From Branchiostoma floridae (lineage: Eukaryota > Chordata > Leptocardii > Amphioxiformes > Branchiostomatidae), in assembly GCF_000003815.2 (NCBI RefSeq), contig NC_049980.1:7662147-7726146 (forward strand): 64,000 bases of DNA, written 5' to 3'. Shown one piece after another: positions 10,801 to 21,900 of the stretch. The position numbers and the translations under genes were made by a program. Each line of letters begins with the position of its first letter. Position 1 is the first letter of the stretch. The notes beneath the pieces were generated by a model. It ran no database searches. It was not told the origin of the DNA and saw only the letters and a program-made list of their open reading frames with translations.

Positions 10801-13800
10801 AAATAGTCTCAAATAATATCAAAATAAGTCTCCCCCGTTTAAGTCCCAGGTGTAAGCTAAGGAGTTTCTGGAATTTCGTAAAATAACGTTTGCACTCTTT
10901 TCGTATCCCTGCAGTGTTCGTATCCCCTACGATTTCTGTGCCTCCATACTAATGGTATCATAAATACATTAAAAGTTCATAAAAATGATGTATCTATACA
11001 GGGAGTCGTCCATACGTATGTTGGAGACTTGACCTTTTCATGAAATATTCTGCTTATGAAAATTACTACAAATACAAAGGCAAATACACACAGACACACA
11101 CAAACACACACAGACACGCATACAGGTACGCCCAAAACAATATTTCCATTTTTCGTCGAGACATATATCACACTAATCTCCAATAAGATGTTTCCAATGA
11201 AAGCAAAATACGTTTCCTCCTGTTCAAGTCCTTATAGATGCAAATCAATGAGCAAATTGAGTACTCCTTCTCAACATACTTCCAGTTTGTTTCAGCAAAC
11301 TTAGAATTTATTTTCCTTGTAGTTGATGGCGGTTGGTCTGACTGGGGCCCATGGTCTGACTGCAGTGTGACATGTGGAGTTGGTGAGCAGACTCGGGACC
11401 GAACCTGCACCAATCCTGCACCAGCTCACGGTGGGGCGGACTGTGATGGACCAGATCAGGAGTCACAGGACTGTGATACAGGGGTGTCCTGTCCAGGTAA
11501 AATCTAAGTTACTTATTTTATTCTTATCTCCTATAAACAGGCTCCTATGATACCAAAATAAGTCTGTCCCCCGTTCAAGTCCCTATAGGTGCCAGTTAAG
11601 GAGTATCTAGAGTTTCGTAAAAGAACGTCTGTACCTCTCTACTTTTTAGTATCTCTACAGTGTCCGTATTCCCTACAATGTTTATTACCTCCGTGAAATG
11701 TCATGGAGGTTATATTTTACCCTTCGTTTGTCTGTCTGTGTGTCTGTCTGTGTGCCTGTCTGTGTGTCTGTGAGCAAACAAGATAACTCAAGAACGGCTG
11801 GGTTTATTGGTTTCATACTTGGTGTGTTGGTAGTGTGTAATGAAAGCTGGAAATTATTAGATTTGGCCCCTAGTGGCTTCCCTTGGTACTGCAGTGCAAC
11901 TTCCGGGTTTGCTATCTCATGTTCTGAACAAACTATGGTCACGATTTTAAGGTGTTAGATAGCTCTTGTGTTCAGAAATTAGTGACATAACTTTGGGCCC
12001 CCTAGCGTCTAGTTTTGGGATAGCAGGAGTATTTTTTGTCAAAAAGTTCTGAAGACGATAACTCAAGAAGGGAACAACGGATTTTCATAATATTTGTAGA
12101 TGTAGATACCTTAAACAATGTTGTACAAAATGACATACTAATTATGCAAAATAGAAGTACATTTGCACAAGAAATGAGAATATTATATCATAGTTTTTTC
12201 TATGTATCTTTTGTCCTGGACTTGATATAGTCTTGACATTTGGCTGGTAGATAGATTGCAGTGTCAAGACAGAGTGGGGCAAGTTTCAGCCCCCTAACAT
12301 ATAATTTAGGAACTGCAGGGGCGTTTTTTTCCAAGAAATTCCAAAGAGGATAACTGCAGAAAGGATTGACGGATTGGTATCATTTTAGGCATGCAGATAG
12401 CTTGAGATGTTCATAATGATATGTATGTTATTCAAATGAGGAATCTTGCCCATCTCAGATTGCTCGGACCTGTACCCTGGCCTGAGCCCAGCCAGGACCT
12501 TCCGCAGGTACCAAGACCACTGCTTTTGGGCCTCTGCCAGGATCAACGGGCGGCTGGACTACCGGGCAGCCCGACAAGAATGCGAGTCCAACGGCGGGAC
12601 GTTGGCTCTGATCAAAGATCCTGGTGTGCAGGAATTCATCAATAACCACCTGAAGAACGGTAGAGGCAAGAGACCATGGTAAATAACACAAGTATCAGTT
12701 AACACTTTTTAAAGTCATTAGAATCGACATCAAGATCAGAGATTCTCCAAACATCAAATGATAGTAACGTGAAGTGATAATTATATTCATCTAGTCCCAT
12801 GCTTTCGAATTCGTCATCTTGTAATGCCTTCACTTCTAATCTGTGGCTTATCAAACATCTTTTTTTTTACATTTCTTTTAGAACTGACTTTTAAAAAGTA
12901 ATTTGGAAACCTAACTTGCCATTGGAGTAGAAAGAAGGTTTTAACGTTGTGAGGTCTTTCTCGGAAGAATACTTGTACTGGCCCAAATAACCAAAGGACC
13001 AACCAATCTGACATACTCTACACAATTAGAATAGAACGAATTAGGCAAGCTGTATTGTATTCCTTTACTTATCATTCATCTTTCCGTCTGGCATATTTTC
13101 TGTGAATGATACATAAGATTTATCATCGATACACTTATTTTTTTATTAGTTGACAAATGATAGCAATAGCTTTCTTCGTTTTCTTAAAAAAGAAACCCCG
13201 ACATCTGCCTTCAATATATTCAATCACTTTTCGTCATAGGAAGTACTGGATTGGCCTGGATGACATGAACACGGAGGGTGAGTTCATGTGGAATGACGGG
13301 ACCCCGCTGGGAAGCTATCGTAACTTCCGGTCCGACAGTGCTCACGTGGACATGGACTGTGTGGTACTGCGGAGGACTCGGCGCCAGTCGCACTGGGACC
13401 CCATGGACTGCGGTGTGAGCCTGCCCTTCATCTGCCAGTTCGGTGAGCAAGAAGCTTATTGATACTTTAAACAAATTGCATGTACTCCAAGACTTCAGTT
13501 TATGACCATATTGTTCTTGCAATGTAGCGCACCTTGGCCAAAGCCATGATTCATTAGGCACATATCACATTATATACAATTATATCACTGTCTTCATGTG
13601 TCACATCCAGAAATTAGAAAGCTGAGACTCCAACGAGTTGAATCATTTTACTAGACAGATCAGGTCAAGTCATAGTCTGTGCTAGACTCTTATGTGTGCT
13701 GCAGAAAATTGTAAAAATGTACCAGAATAGGAGAATGATAAACGTCAAAGTAATCGTTTGGCCAGAGAACCTAATATCCAGTTGAGTTAACGAAGACCCA

Positions 13801-14033
13801 AGTGCTATTCTTGCTGGACCTTCACAGTTCACAACTGGATTTTTAGTGGAAAATGAACTGTTTACTTTATTTTGGTCAGATTCTACTACTCATTCGGACA
13901 CTAGTTAGAACTACAAGAGAACGATGCTAGAACGATAGACATGTTGCAATAAGAATTGGACATTCTATGTCTTAGATGTATGTTATTACAAACATTTCAT
14001 ACCCCTCTTGCAGATTACAATGTGAACCAGTAA
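7787..14033 (+). CDS. Gene A: secreted D8C-TSP1-TSP1-CTLD mosaic protein
   Basis: Seven exons are joined here: 7787-7862, 8891-9277, 10595-10768, 11323-11496, 12459-12678, 13240-13442 and 14014-14033. All introns are GT-AG, and the joined frame encodes about 417 residues. Domain order is signal peptide (1-25), D8C (about 26-154), two TSP1 repeats (155-270), a CTLD (271-412), then a tail of DYNVNQ. Domain borders are all phase-1 introns, which is typical of shuffled extracellular modules. The start has two adjacent ATGs (7787 and 7790), and paralogue B keeps only the second. A pyrimidine-rich AG just upstream (about 7770) suggests a spliced 5' leader. D8C is the eight-cysteine module known from uromodulin, GP2 and OIT3. 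The role is probably extracellular recognition or matrix adhesion; the exact function is unknown. Gene B about 20 kb downstream is its tandem duplicate. Confidence 0.88.
8891..9277 (+). CDS. Gene A exon 2, D8C (uromodulin-type) domain
   Basis: The exon is 387 nt, phase 1 to phase 1, and holds one whole D8C domain. It has eight cysteines, in the contexts DPC, NMC, HRC, QAC, NTC, RAC, PVC and VYC. The family landmarks [26 protein letters not shown] and CSLVYCG are all visible. The acceptor is TTTCTTCAG and the donor is AGTG|GTGAGT. D8C is known in uromodulin, GP2 and OIT3. Eight nucleotide differences separate it from the gene B copy, and three of these change residues (H/N, T/A, V/A). Confidence 0.88.
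10595..10768 (+). CDS. Gene A exon 3, TSP1 repeat 1
   Basis: The exon is 174 nt, phase 1 to 1, and encodes one thrombospondin type-1 repeat starting [19 protein letters not shown]. The spaced tryptophans match the WxxW C-mannosylation signal of TSRs, and CSVTCG matches the O-fucosylation site. The acceptor is CCACGTAG and the donor GCAG|GTAAAA. Confidence 0.9.
11080..11125. repeat. (AC)n microsatellite, intron 3 of gene A
   Basis: Interrupted CACA/CAGACA run, equivalent to 31135-31176 in gene B. Confidence 0.7.
11323..11496 (+). CDS. Gene A exon 4, TSP1 repeat 2
   Basis: This second 174-nt TSP1 exon begins [19 protein letters not shown]. It is very similar to exon 3, and the intron following each is also similar, so exon and flanking intron were duplicated together (period about 728 bp). 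TSP1 glycosylation motifs are kept. The acceptor is TTCCTTGTAG and the donor CCAG|GTAAAA. Confidence 0.9.
11682..12440 (+). mobile_element. Hairpin-ended dispersed element, intron 4 of gene A
   Basis: Begins TTATTA, then hairpin CCTCCGTGA-AATG-TCATGGAGG, then a TG-rich microsatellite, then repeat monomers with ATAACTCAAGAA and CCCCTAG. The layout (terminal hairpin, microsatellite, tandem core) resembles non-autonomous Helentron/HINE-like elements of invertebrates; the class is an inference. Confidence 0.55.
12459..12678 (+). CDS. Gene A exon 5, CTLD first half
   Basis: The exon starts [15 protein letters not shown] and ends in KRPW, whose Trp codon is split by the intron (phase 2). It carries the first three CTLD cysteines (DCSD, HCFW, QECE) and the long-form N-terminal disulfide pattern. 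The acceptor is CATCTCAG and the donor CATG|GTAAAT. Confidence 0.88.
13240..13442 (+). CDS. Gene A exon 6, CTLD second half
   Basis: It encodes [10 protein letters not shown] through ICQF with cysteines in MDC, DCG and ICQ. The WIGL core motif is present. The EPN/QPD motif is absent, and the usual WND is replaced by HWDP, so Ca site 2 looks lost. The acceptor is CGTCATAG and the donor TTCG|GTGAGC, phase 1. Confidence 0.88.
14014..14033 (+). CDS. Gene A exon 7, 20-nt terminal coding exon
   Basis: After the acceptor CTCTTGCAG the frame reads DYNVNQ and stops at TAA. A 20-nt coding exon would be doubtful alone. It is supported by exact conservation in gene B, and by an equally long DRNVNN-stop exon at the end of gene C on the other strand. 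Confidence 0.82.
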
Positions 14034-16760
14034 GATGATGATGCACGTGATGTCAGCAGAACAGCCTTATGACGTCAGGACAACATTATAGCAGCACCAG
14101 AATGTTGTCAAAGTTATACAAGTAATGAAAGATCCTAGCCTTGAACATTATAGCATATATCATATCATATCATATCATATCATATATCATATATATTCTT
14201 TTGATTAGATACTACAAAACAATATAATACTGATCTGCTACTTGCTACATATAGTATTAGTGCTTTGTAAGATTTCTTTGATTCCAAAGTTAATGCATGC
14301 TTATTGTAGTAAACACATGTACTAGTTCCCATTCACTACTTACCTTTTGCTCATTTAAATGATACCATGTCAACATTCAATTAAGATCTTTAAAGAACTA
14401 CGAATTGGCAGAAATCTAGAGACAGCACCCACTGTTTTTCAAGCAAAAAAAAAAGTATTTTTATCAGATGGAAAAATCACTATTACCGAATCATTTGGAG
14501 AATTATCCCCTCCCCTCCAAATGCGTACTTACTGCACTATTATGAAATTCCTTGAAATATGGAGTATAGTAATACATATTTTTATGCGCAGATTTTTGCA
14601 TTATGCAGAAAAACATTTAGGCTTACCTAGCCAAATACCTCCATAACAAATGCAACATATCTAAATCCTGATGGACAGTCACAACTTATTTGAATGTCTT
14701 ATATTTCGAAATCTTTTCTTTTTGTTTATCTAATAGGGATTTTTAAAATATTTTATTCTCATATATATTTCCTTCTGCATACCCGCACCACTAGTACAGG
14801 TTACATTGGAAATCATCTGTACCATTCAAATACCGTTGGAAGTATTGATCACATTGAAAACTGTTTGGAAGCATTGCATTCCATGTGTTAACAGTGAACA
14901 AAAGAACAATATAGCAAAGCCACAAAATCTTTTATAGTAAATACCTATGCGCAAGAAATGCAACTCCACAATTTTACGTGCATTACAATGGTGGTATTTT
15001 AATTAACGTATTAGTATCAAATAGGTGATAACATTAGGTCATACGTACTAATCTTATATATCATTTTATAAAGGGCATATGTAGAGCAATAGAATGACGA
15101 ACTATAAAGTACAAATGTAGACTGCAATTACAGCACAATGTACATCTAACGAATGAATGTGAAAACCTGAAATGGAGGTACTTACGTACAATACCCAGAA
15201 AATGTAAATGCACGTGAAGGTTGAGATTGCCGTGTCAGTTAGGCCAGCAAATCTATTGGTCTTCCTTTTCGATTGGAAAAAACATGTAAGACATAAGGGA
15301 TTAAACACCAGTCAAATGTCTATGTACAAAGTGTTATTGTGCTATTGCAGTCAAATTTGTTTCTTTACGAAATGCAGCCATACTAAATTTTTAGTAGTAT
15401 AATCATTGTTTTCAGCTGGGTCACAAGTTAGGTCAATATATATTTCATTGTCTTGACATACGGCTTAGCGTTCAGTATCCTCTAGCTCTAGTTTGATTTC
15501 TTTGACAATAGATTACACATTTTGCTTTAATATCAAGTCAAACAAAGTCATGAATGACGTTCTCCTGCAACCCATCAACTTACCAGTGCTTATTGGACAA
15601 AAAAAGCCTGGCAGTGTTCAGAAATGAAGAGACCAATTGATAGAACAATGAGTAGCATTCTGGTATATTTACATGTAGAATCAAGTTCAAACATAATGGA
15701 TTGTACAATGTACTTCAGTGTATTGTATCTGTAGCTGAATATCGCCTATCATTCCAATTTTCTCTCCATGATTCACAATGCCAATCACATACAAGTATAC
15801 TCAATGCCGTACAACATACACAAAGTCAATATCTAAATTAAAACACCCCAGGAGAGATACAACAATAATGGTAAACGGATGTTTTAAAAAAGAAATATGC
15901 TGTTTTTTTGTAAATCAAAATCCCAAATCTATTCATCCATGAAATCATATCTAGCACATTGCACTTTTCATACTTTGTATTTGTAATGATAGCTGGAAGC
16001 TGTTATATGCTGTTACTATAATACAAATCTAATGTGATCTTTCCTGCATAACATAAAGGAACACAGTGCAAATGTTGAAATGATATAGGGTTATATCAAT
16101 AGAGTCATGAAAGAAAGAATTTGATACATATTTTGCCATATGAGGACAACACATTTTGATGTAGCAGAGAAAAAAAATATGCTCCCACGTAACGGCCTTT
16201 AATATTGCTATGAACTGAAACACATCGACGAAACAAATGTACCATTTTCGGGCCACCATTTTAATATTTCGTGCTGTGTCTGAAAAGAGCGATTTGAAAA
16301 GAAAACAGATGGGAATTGAAAACAACTTGAGGATCACATCAGTTTGTCAGAAAATTAAGGATGTATTATTTTCAATACAATAGAAATGAAAGAGGTGAAG
16401 GAAATGTGTTTGGCATCGTGTCATTCTGTTACTTATAAATCAGAGTAGACATCAATTTATTTGGGTCGCAACACGACAATTTCATGACTGCTCAAGTTAA
16501 ACACGGGGGAAGAAAACTCAGGAGGTTTGTGACTTTTACGATGTAATTTACGTTATACCATATAAAGTCCCTTGATCTTGGAATCACAGACAGATCATTA
16601 CCCCTGCATTCATACAAAAGAGTGACTACACCAGATAAGTAATTGCATGTAGAGTTTATATTCAAAAGGCTGAGTGTTCGAATCTTATCATCAGTTGATC
16701 CATAAAGCTAATAGTTAGTGTAACTTACATTAGTATGCAGTTTGCAAACGTTACCATTAT
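14034..16760. other. 3' flank of gene A
   Basis: Probable 3' UTR start (TGACGTCA at 14070-14077) followed by AT-rich sequence without recognisable genes. All of it is duplicated downstream of gene B. Confidence 0.5.
14152..14198. repeat. (CATAT)n short tandem repeat
   Basis: CATAT units in the gene A 3' flank. The copy 2 version at 34264-34302 is shorter. Confidence 0.7.
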
Positions 16761-16762
16761 TA

Positions 16763-17337
16763 CCTTTGCCAGAATAGCCATTCTGGCAAAGGTTATATTT
16801 TCGGTCCGGTTGTGTGCTTTCCCCCCGTTTGTGAGCAGCATAACTCCAGAAGACTGCGACGGATGCGGCTGATATTTGGTGGGTGGGTAGGGGTCTGGAG
16901 AAAGAAGGGGGAGTTCGATAATGGGCCCCCTAGCGGCTTGCTAAGGTACTGCAACGGACCCTGCATGCTTGATATCTCGCGTATTGGACTTGCTGCGGTC
17001 GTGATTTTTGAGTGGTAGGGACCCCTTAAAGCAGAGAGTGACTGCTGCGAGTTTGGGCCCCCTAGCGGCTTTCCTGGAAGTGCAGGCGCCGGTTTACTTG
17101 CAAAATTTTGTCCGTGGACAGCATAACTCGAGAAGACTTCGACGGACGCTGATGATATTTGGTGGGTGGGTAGGGGTCTGGAAAACGGAGGTCAAGTTCG
17201 ATGATGGGCCCCCTAGCGGCTTCCCTTGGTACTGCAGCGCAACTTCCGGGCGTGTTTTCTCATCTTCTAAACATGGTATGGTCACGAATTTTGGGTGTTA
17301 GGTAGCTCTTGGCTCAGGAGTAGTGACATAAGTTTGG
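16763..17337 (+). mobile_element. Hairpin-ended dispersed element, truncated by gap
   Basis: Starts with a near-perfect 30-bp palindrome (CCTTTGCCAGAATAGCCATT...), then the family core with GATATTTGGTGGGTGGGTAG twice. Cut by the N run. Confidence 0.6.
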
Positions 17338-17470
17338 NNNNNNNNNNNNNNNNNNNNNNNNNNNNNNNNNNNNNNNNNNNNNNNNNNNNNNNNNNNNNNN
17401 NNNNNNNNNNNNNNNNNNNNNNNNNNNNNNNNNNNNNNNNNNNNNNNNNNNNNNNNNNNNNNNNNNNNNN
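17338..17470. other. Assembly gap
   Basis: 133 N bases inside a repeat element, so the true size may differ. Confidence 0.98.
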
Positions 17471-17599
17471 AGGGGTCAGACTCCCTGACCCCACATATCA
17501 GTTTCCAGACTGGCGCCGGACCATACCAACCAGTTAGCAAAATAGGTAGGATTTGTTGGTGAAAGGACTTTTCCATAACTCCAGAAGGGAACAACGGAT

Positions 17600-18200
17600 T
17601 TTTACCTTTGCCAGAATGGCTAAGGTTATGTTTTGGGCGTGTTTGTGTGTCTGTGTGTGTGTGTGTGAACAGAATAACTCAAGAAGCCTTGGATGGATCC
17701 TGATGATATTTGGTGGGTGGGTAGGGGTCGGGAAAACGAAGGTCAAGTTCGATAACGGCTAGCGGCTTGCTAAGGTACTGCAGGGGAAACTCAATTTTTT
17801 ATATCTCGTGTTCTGGACATGCTGTGGTCATGATTTTTGAGTGGTAGATAGCCCTTGGAGCAGAGAGTTAGTGCTGTGAGTTTGGACCCCCTAGCGGCTT
17901 TTTTGGAACTGCAGGCGCCGGTTTTCTTTCAAACTTTGGACGAGAATAACTCTACAACGTGGTGACGGATCTTCATGATTTTTGGTATGCAGATAGAATG
18001 AGTGTTGACTTACATAATGGGATACTAATTATGCAAGCCAACAGCTAATTTGCATAATTAATTAGTAAAGTTTATGAATCCACTGCATTCCATGATAGGA
18101 TTTTGAAACTTGTCACATATGTAGCTGGGAAGGAGGGAAATGTCAAAAGATATCAATTATGCAAATGATGATCTCATTTGCATAATTTATGAGAAAATAT
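17600..18200 (+). mobile_element. Hairpin-ended dispersed element
   Basis: Hairpin CCTTTGCCA-GAA-TGGCTAAGG at 17605-17625, then (TG)n, then ATAACTCAAGAAGCC and GATATTTGGTGGG. The 3' part has ATTATGCAA and TTTGCATAATTA monomers. Confidence 0.6.
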
Positions 18201-18725
18201 GAAGATGTTGACTGATCATCATGTTTTTTGGTAAGAAAGGCCGACATTTGCTTAGGAGCAAATACAGCATATTGCAATCCATCTTCATCCTTGAAAAAAT
18301 CCCAAGATTTAACAATCTGAAGTAATGTTTGCTCAAAAGGAAAATGAATACTGTGGGCACTTGTCCTACACACCTTCATGTCGAGTTTTAGGTCATTTGG
18401 TTTCAATATAAGGGCATAGGAGCCAAAAATATACATTTTTTAGTTAAAAATGGCTAAAAATCCCAAAATAACTAATTTTATATGTGCTCTATGAAGAAAG
18501 TGTTGATGGGGTCCTGTTGTCATATGTCCAATTTACCTTTGTACCAAATTTCAGGTCATTTGGTTTACATACAAGGACATAGGTTTTTAATGATATACAG
18601 TAGACAAGTTGTGCAGTCCTCCTTGTAAAACTGTTTATATTGTAGTATAGCCCATAATTCCGTCTATCAACAGTACATTTCCAATCTAGCTGTGGCAAAA
18701 GACATGATTAGACTTACGTAGACTA

Positions 18726-18904
18726 TGGACCGATCCCGGAGCCCCGCTCCCTGTTCGACAATTTGGTGTATTCTTCAATAAAGAAGAGTATAGCATTTCT
18801 CCTTCAGCCATTTCTGTCCCACTGGGGCTGTTTTTGACGGAGGTGTTCGAAATAGAGTAGGGGGTTCTATTTGTTCGATATGGCGTTCGATCAGGATCGG
18901 TCCA
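18726..18904. mobile_element. Small TIR element beside the array
   Basis: 11-bp perfect termini TGGACCGATCC / GGATCGGTCCA, about 180 bp, no ORF. It abuts the array directly. Confidence 0.5.
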
Positions 18905-18907
18905 TTG

Positions 18908-21900
18908 TATAGATCGTTTTCATGTGACGTCACAGTCGCGTTCGAACGTTCGAACGGCCATGTTGGATGATAAGCTGCTCGATCTCCACACGGCTGTGTG
19001 TTGCACGTGGTGGTACATGGAAAGAAGTCTTTTTGCTATTATTTACATACGGGCTGGTTGTTCGATGTGCTAACTGCGAGTTCCATGAACACAGGATACA
19101 GCGTACTCGCCGTTTCTATCTAACAACACAGTTATCCCTTTTTAACTCGATTGAATCACTAAACTGTGTAACGCAAACTCCGCTGTATAGGGCTGTAGCT
19201 AGTCTAGTCCTCCGTGCGCAGCCTATATGATAGGAGTGTACATAACGTTATATAGTCGCCCAGGGTAGCGGTAATAGATGTCCGGGTATTCAACCATCGG
19301 CAAGAGCGTTAGATCGTCAAATGCCTTTTCTCTAAAAGCATATGGATCAAGACCTATTATTGCAACTTTGCCCTGATAACTAGCCTTGGCTACATCACTA
19401 TATCATTCACAGTACGGAGACAAAACAGCACACTTGAACCCGCCGCAAGTAACTTTGGTAGCGCCGTTCTCATCTATATATCCAGGTTATCATCCAACAT
19501 GGCGCCCACGCGTGGAGAAGCGGTTTTCGAATGTTCTGTGAAAACGATCTATAGATCGTTTTCATGTGACGTCACAGTCGCGTTCGAACGTTCGAACGGC
19601 CATGTTGGATGATAAGCTGCTCGATCTCCACACGGCTGTGTGTTGCACGTGGTGGTACATGGAAAGAAGTTTTTTTGCTATTATTTACATACGGGCTGGT
19701 TGTTCGATGTGCTAACTGCGAGTTCCATGAACACAGGATACAGCGTACTCGCCGTTTCTATCTAACAACACAGTTATCCCTTTTTAACTCGATTGAATCA
19801 CTATTCTAGCGGCCTGCCAACATGGGTCGCCGTGCGAAGTTTGCTCATCTGTGATCAATTGTTACAAATTTAGTCTGTATGTTTTGTACGTAAAGACGTG
19901 GTTTTTTTTAGAAAATAGTACTCTCCTACAAATTTAGTCGTTTTTTTGTACGTAAAGACGTGGTCTTTTAGAAAATAGCACTCTCCTTTGGAGGAAAATA
20001 GTTTAAGAGTCATTTCATGGCATACGGCCCATCTACATTTCGTTATTCTACTTATTTGCACAATGAGCATATACGTTTCGCACGTCAGAGGTTGAACTTT
20101 TACCTCAAGTCAAGTCAAGTGTAGTGACAGGTTAACCGGTGAGACAACATCTTCAGACAGGGTGTGACACGGGCAGGTCAGCACTGCAAGCTTAAAGATC
20201 TCTAACTTTGTCACCAACTTTGTCTCACAGGTGGGAATATATTTACTGTGTAGGTTCTAGTTGAAGAAATGAAGGTTGTCTTCTGTCGCAGTGAGCAGGG
20301 TTTGAAAAGCTTCATAGCATGCAAGTTATCACGCACACATATGCGTACCTATTATTGTAGAAAATATGTAACGACCAAACCTTAGCCTCAGGGAATTCTT
20401 CTGGTTTTCATAATGGCGATACGATCGAATGTTTATCTTGTTCTCAGTTTAGCGTATTGGGGGAGAATACAATAACGTTACGGTGTCGAGGTGATGTACA
20501 AGTTGGTGGGGTTAAGACGTTGTAGTCCAACTTTGTCGCAGTATGGTTGAAAATACGTAGTTTGGGTTGTTACATTTTGCACTAGACGTGTTTACAAAAT
20601 CTCTCACTGGCTGGGTTTAATGAGGGGGGCGGAAACTGTCGGTCTAGGAGAGCGTTTTTAGTCAGGCTATGGTTACTTACGAAGTAGTTGAGTCAGACAG
20701 TACCTCAGGCCGAAAGACAAGTCGTATTGAAGCTCATTGCATTGGGTGAACTACGCGAGTTCTCCAAATTACGTCGCGCCTTGTCAAACAACGTCGTCAG
20801 GCTGAAGCACGCCGTAGCTCAGTTTTGACCGGGGTAGAAAACCATTCACACGGAGTCAGAGTTGGAGAAGCACCAAATCTTGCCCCTTGTGAGGCAAGTG
20901 GATAGTGAGGGCAGCTGGATACTGGGGTAGACTGTGTAACGCAAACTCCGCTGTATAGGGCTGTAGCTAGTCTAGTCCTCCGTGCGCAGCCTATATGATA
21001 GGAGTGTACATAACGTTATATAGTCGCCCAGGGTAGCGGTAATAGATGTACGGGTATTCAACCATCGGCAAGAGCGTTAGATCGTCAAATACCTTTTCTC
21101 TGAAAGCATATGGATCAAGACCTATTATTGCAACTTTGCCATGATAACTAGCCTTGGCTACATTCCTATATCATTCACAGTACGGAGACAAAACAGCACA
21201 CTTGAACCCGCCGCAAGTAACTTTGGTAGCGCCGTTCTCATCTATATATCCAGGTTATCATCCAACATGGCGCCCACGCGTGCGAAGCGGTTTTCGAATG
21301 TTCTGTGAAAACGATCTATAGATCGTTTTCATGTGACGTCACAGTCGCGTTCGAACGTTCGAACAGCCATGTTGGATGATAAGCTGCTCGATCTCCACAC
21401 GGCTGTGTTGCACGTGGTGGTACATGGAAAGAAGTTTTTTTGCTATTATTTACATACGGGCTGGTTGTTCGATGTGCTAACTGCGAGTTCCATGAACACA
21501 GGATACAGCGTACTCGCCGTTTCTATCTAACAACACAGTTATCCCTTTTTAACTCGATTGAATCACTATTCTAGCGGCCTGCCAACATGGGTCCCCGTGC
21601 GAAGTTTGCTCATCTGTGATCAATTGTTACAAATTTAGTCTTTTTTTTTTGTACGTAAAGACGTGTTTTTTTTTTAGAAAATAGTACTCTCCTACAAATT
21701 TAGTCGTTTTTTTTGTACGTAAAGACGTGGTCTTTTAGAAAATAGCACTCTCCTTTGGAGGAAAATAGTTTAAGAGTCATTTCATGGCATACGGCCCATC
21801 TACATTTCGTTATTCTACTTATTTGCACAATGAGCATATACGTTTCCCACGTCAGAGGTTGAACTTTTACCTCAAGTCAAGTCAAGTGTAGTGACAGGTT

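Larger units (their letters stand above)
5265..16760. repeat. Segmental duplication, copy 1 (contains gene A)
   Basis: Sequence from the GATGAATGTCAACCAA region to GCAGTTTGCAAACGTTA matches copy 2 at 24640-37850 in the same orientation, with small indels and point differences across introns, exons and flanks. Insertions private to one copy are noted separately. Confidence 0.85.

Noticed and set aside
18967-19230. Repeated 66-87 codon frame starting MISCSISTRLCVARGG
   Set aside because: Lies in the terminus of the TIR element array and varies with indels between copies; no sign of coding selection.
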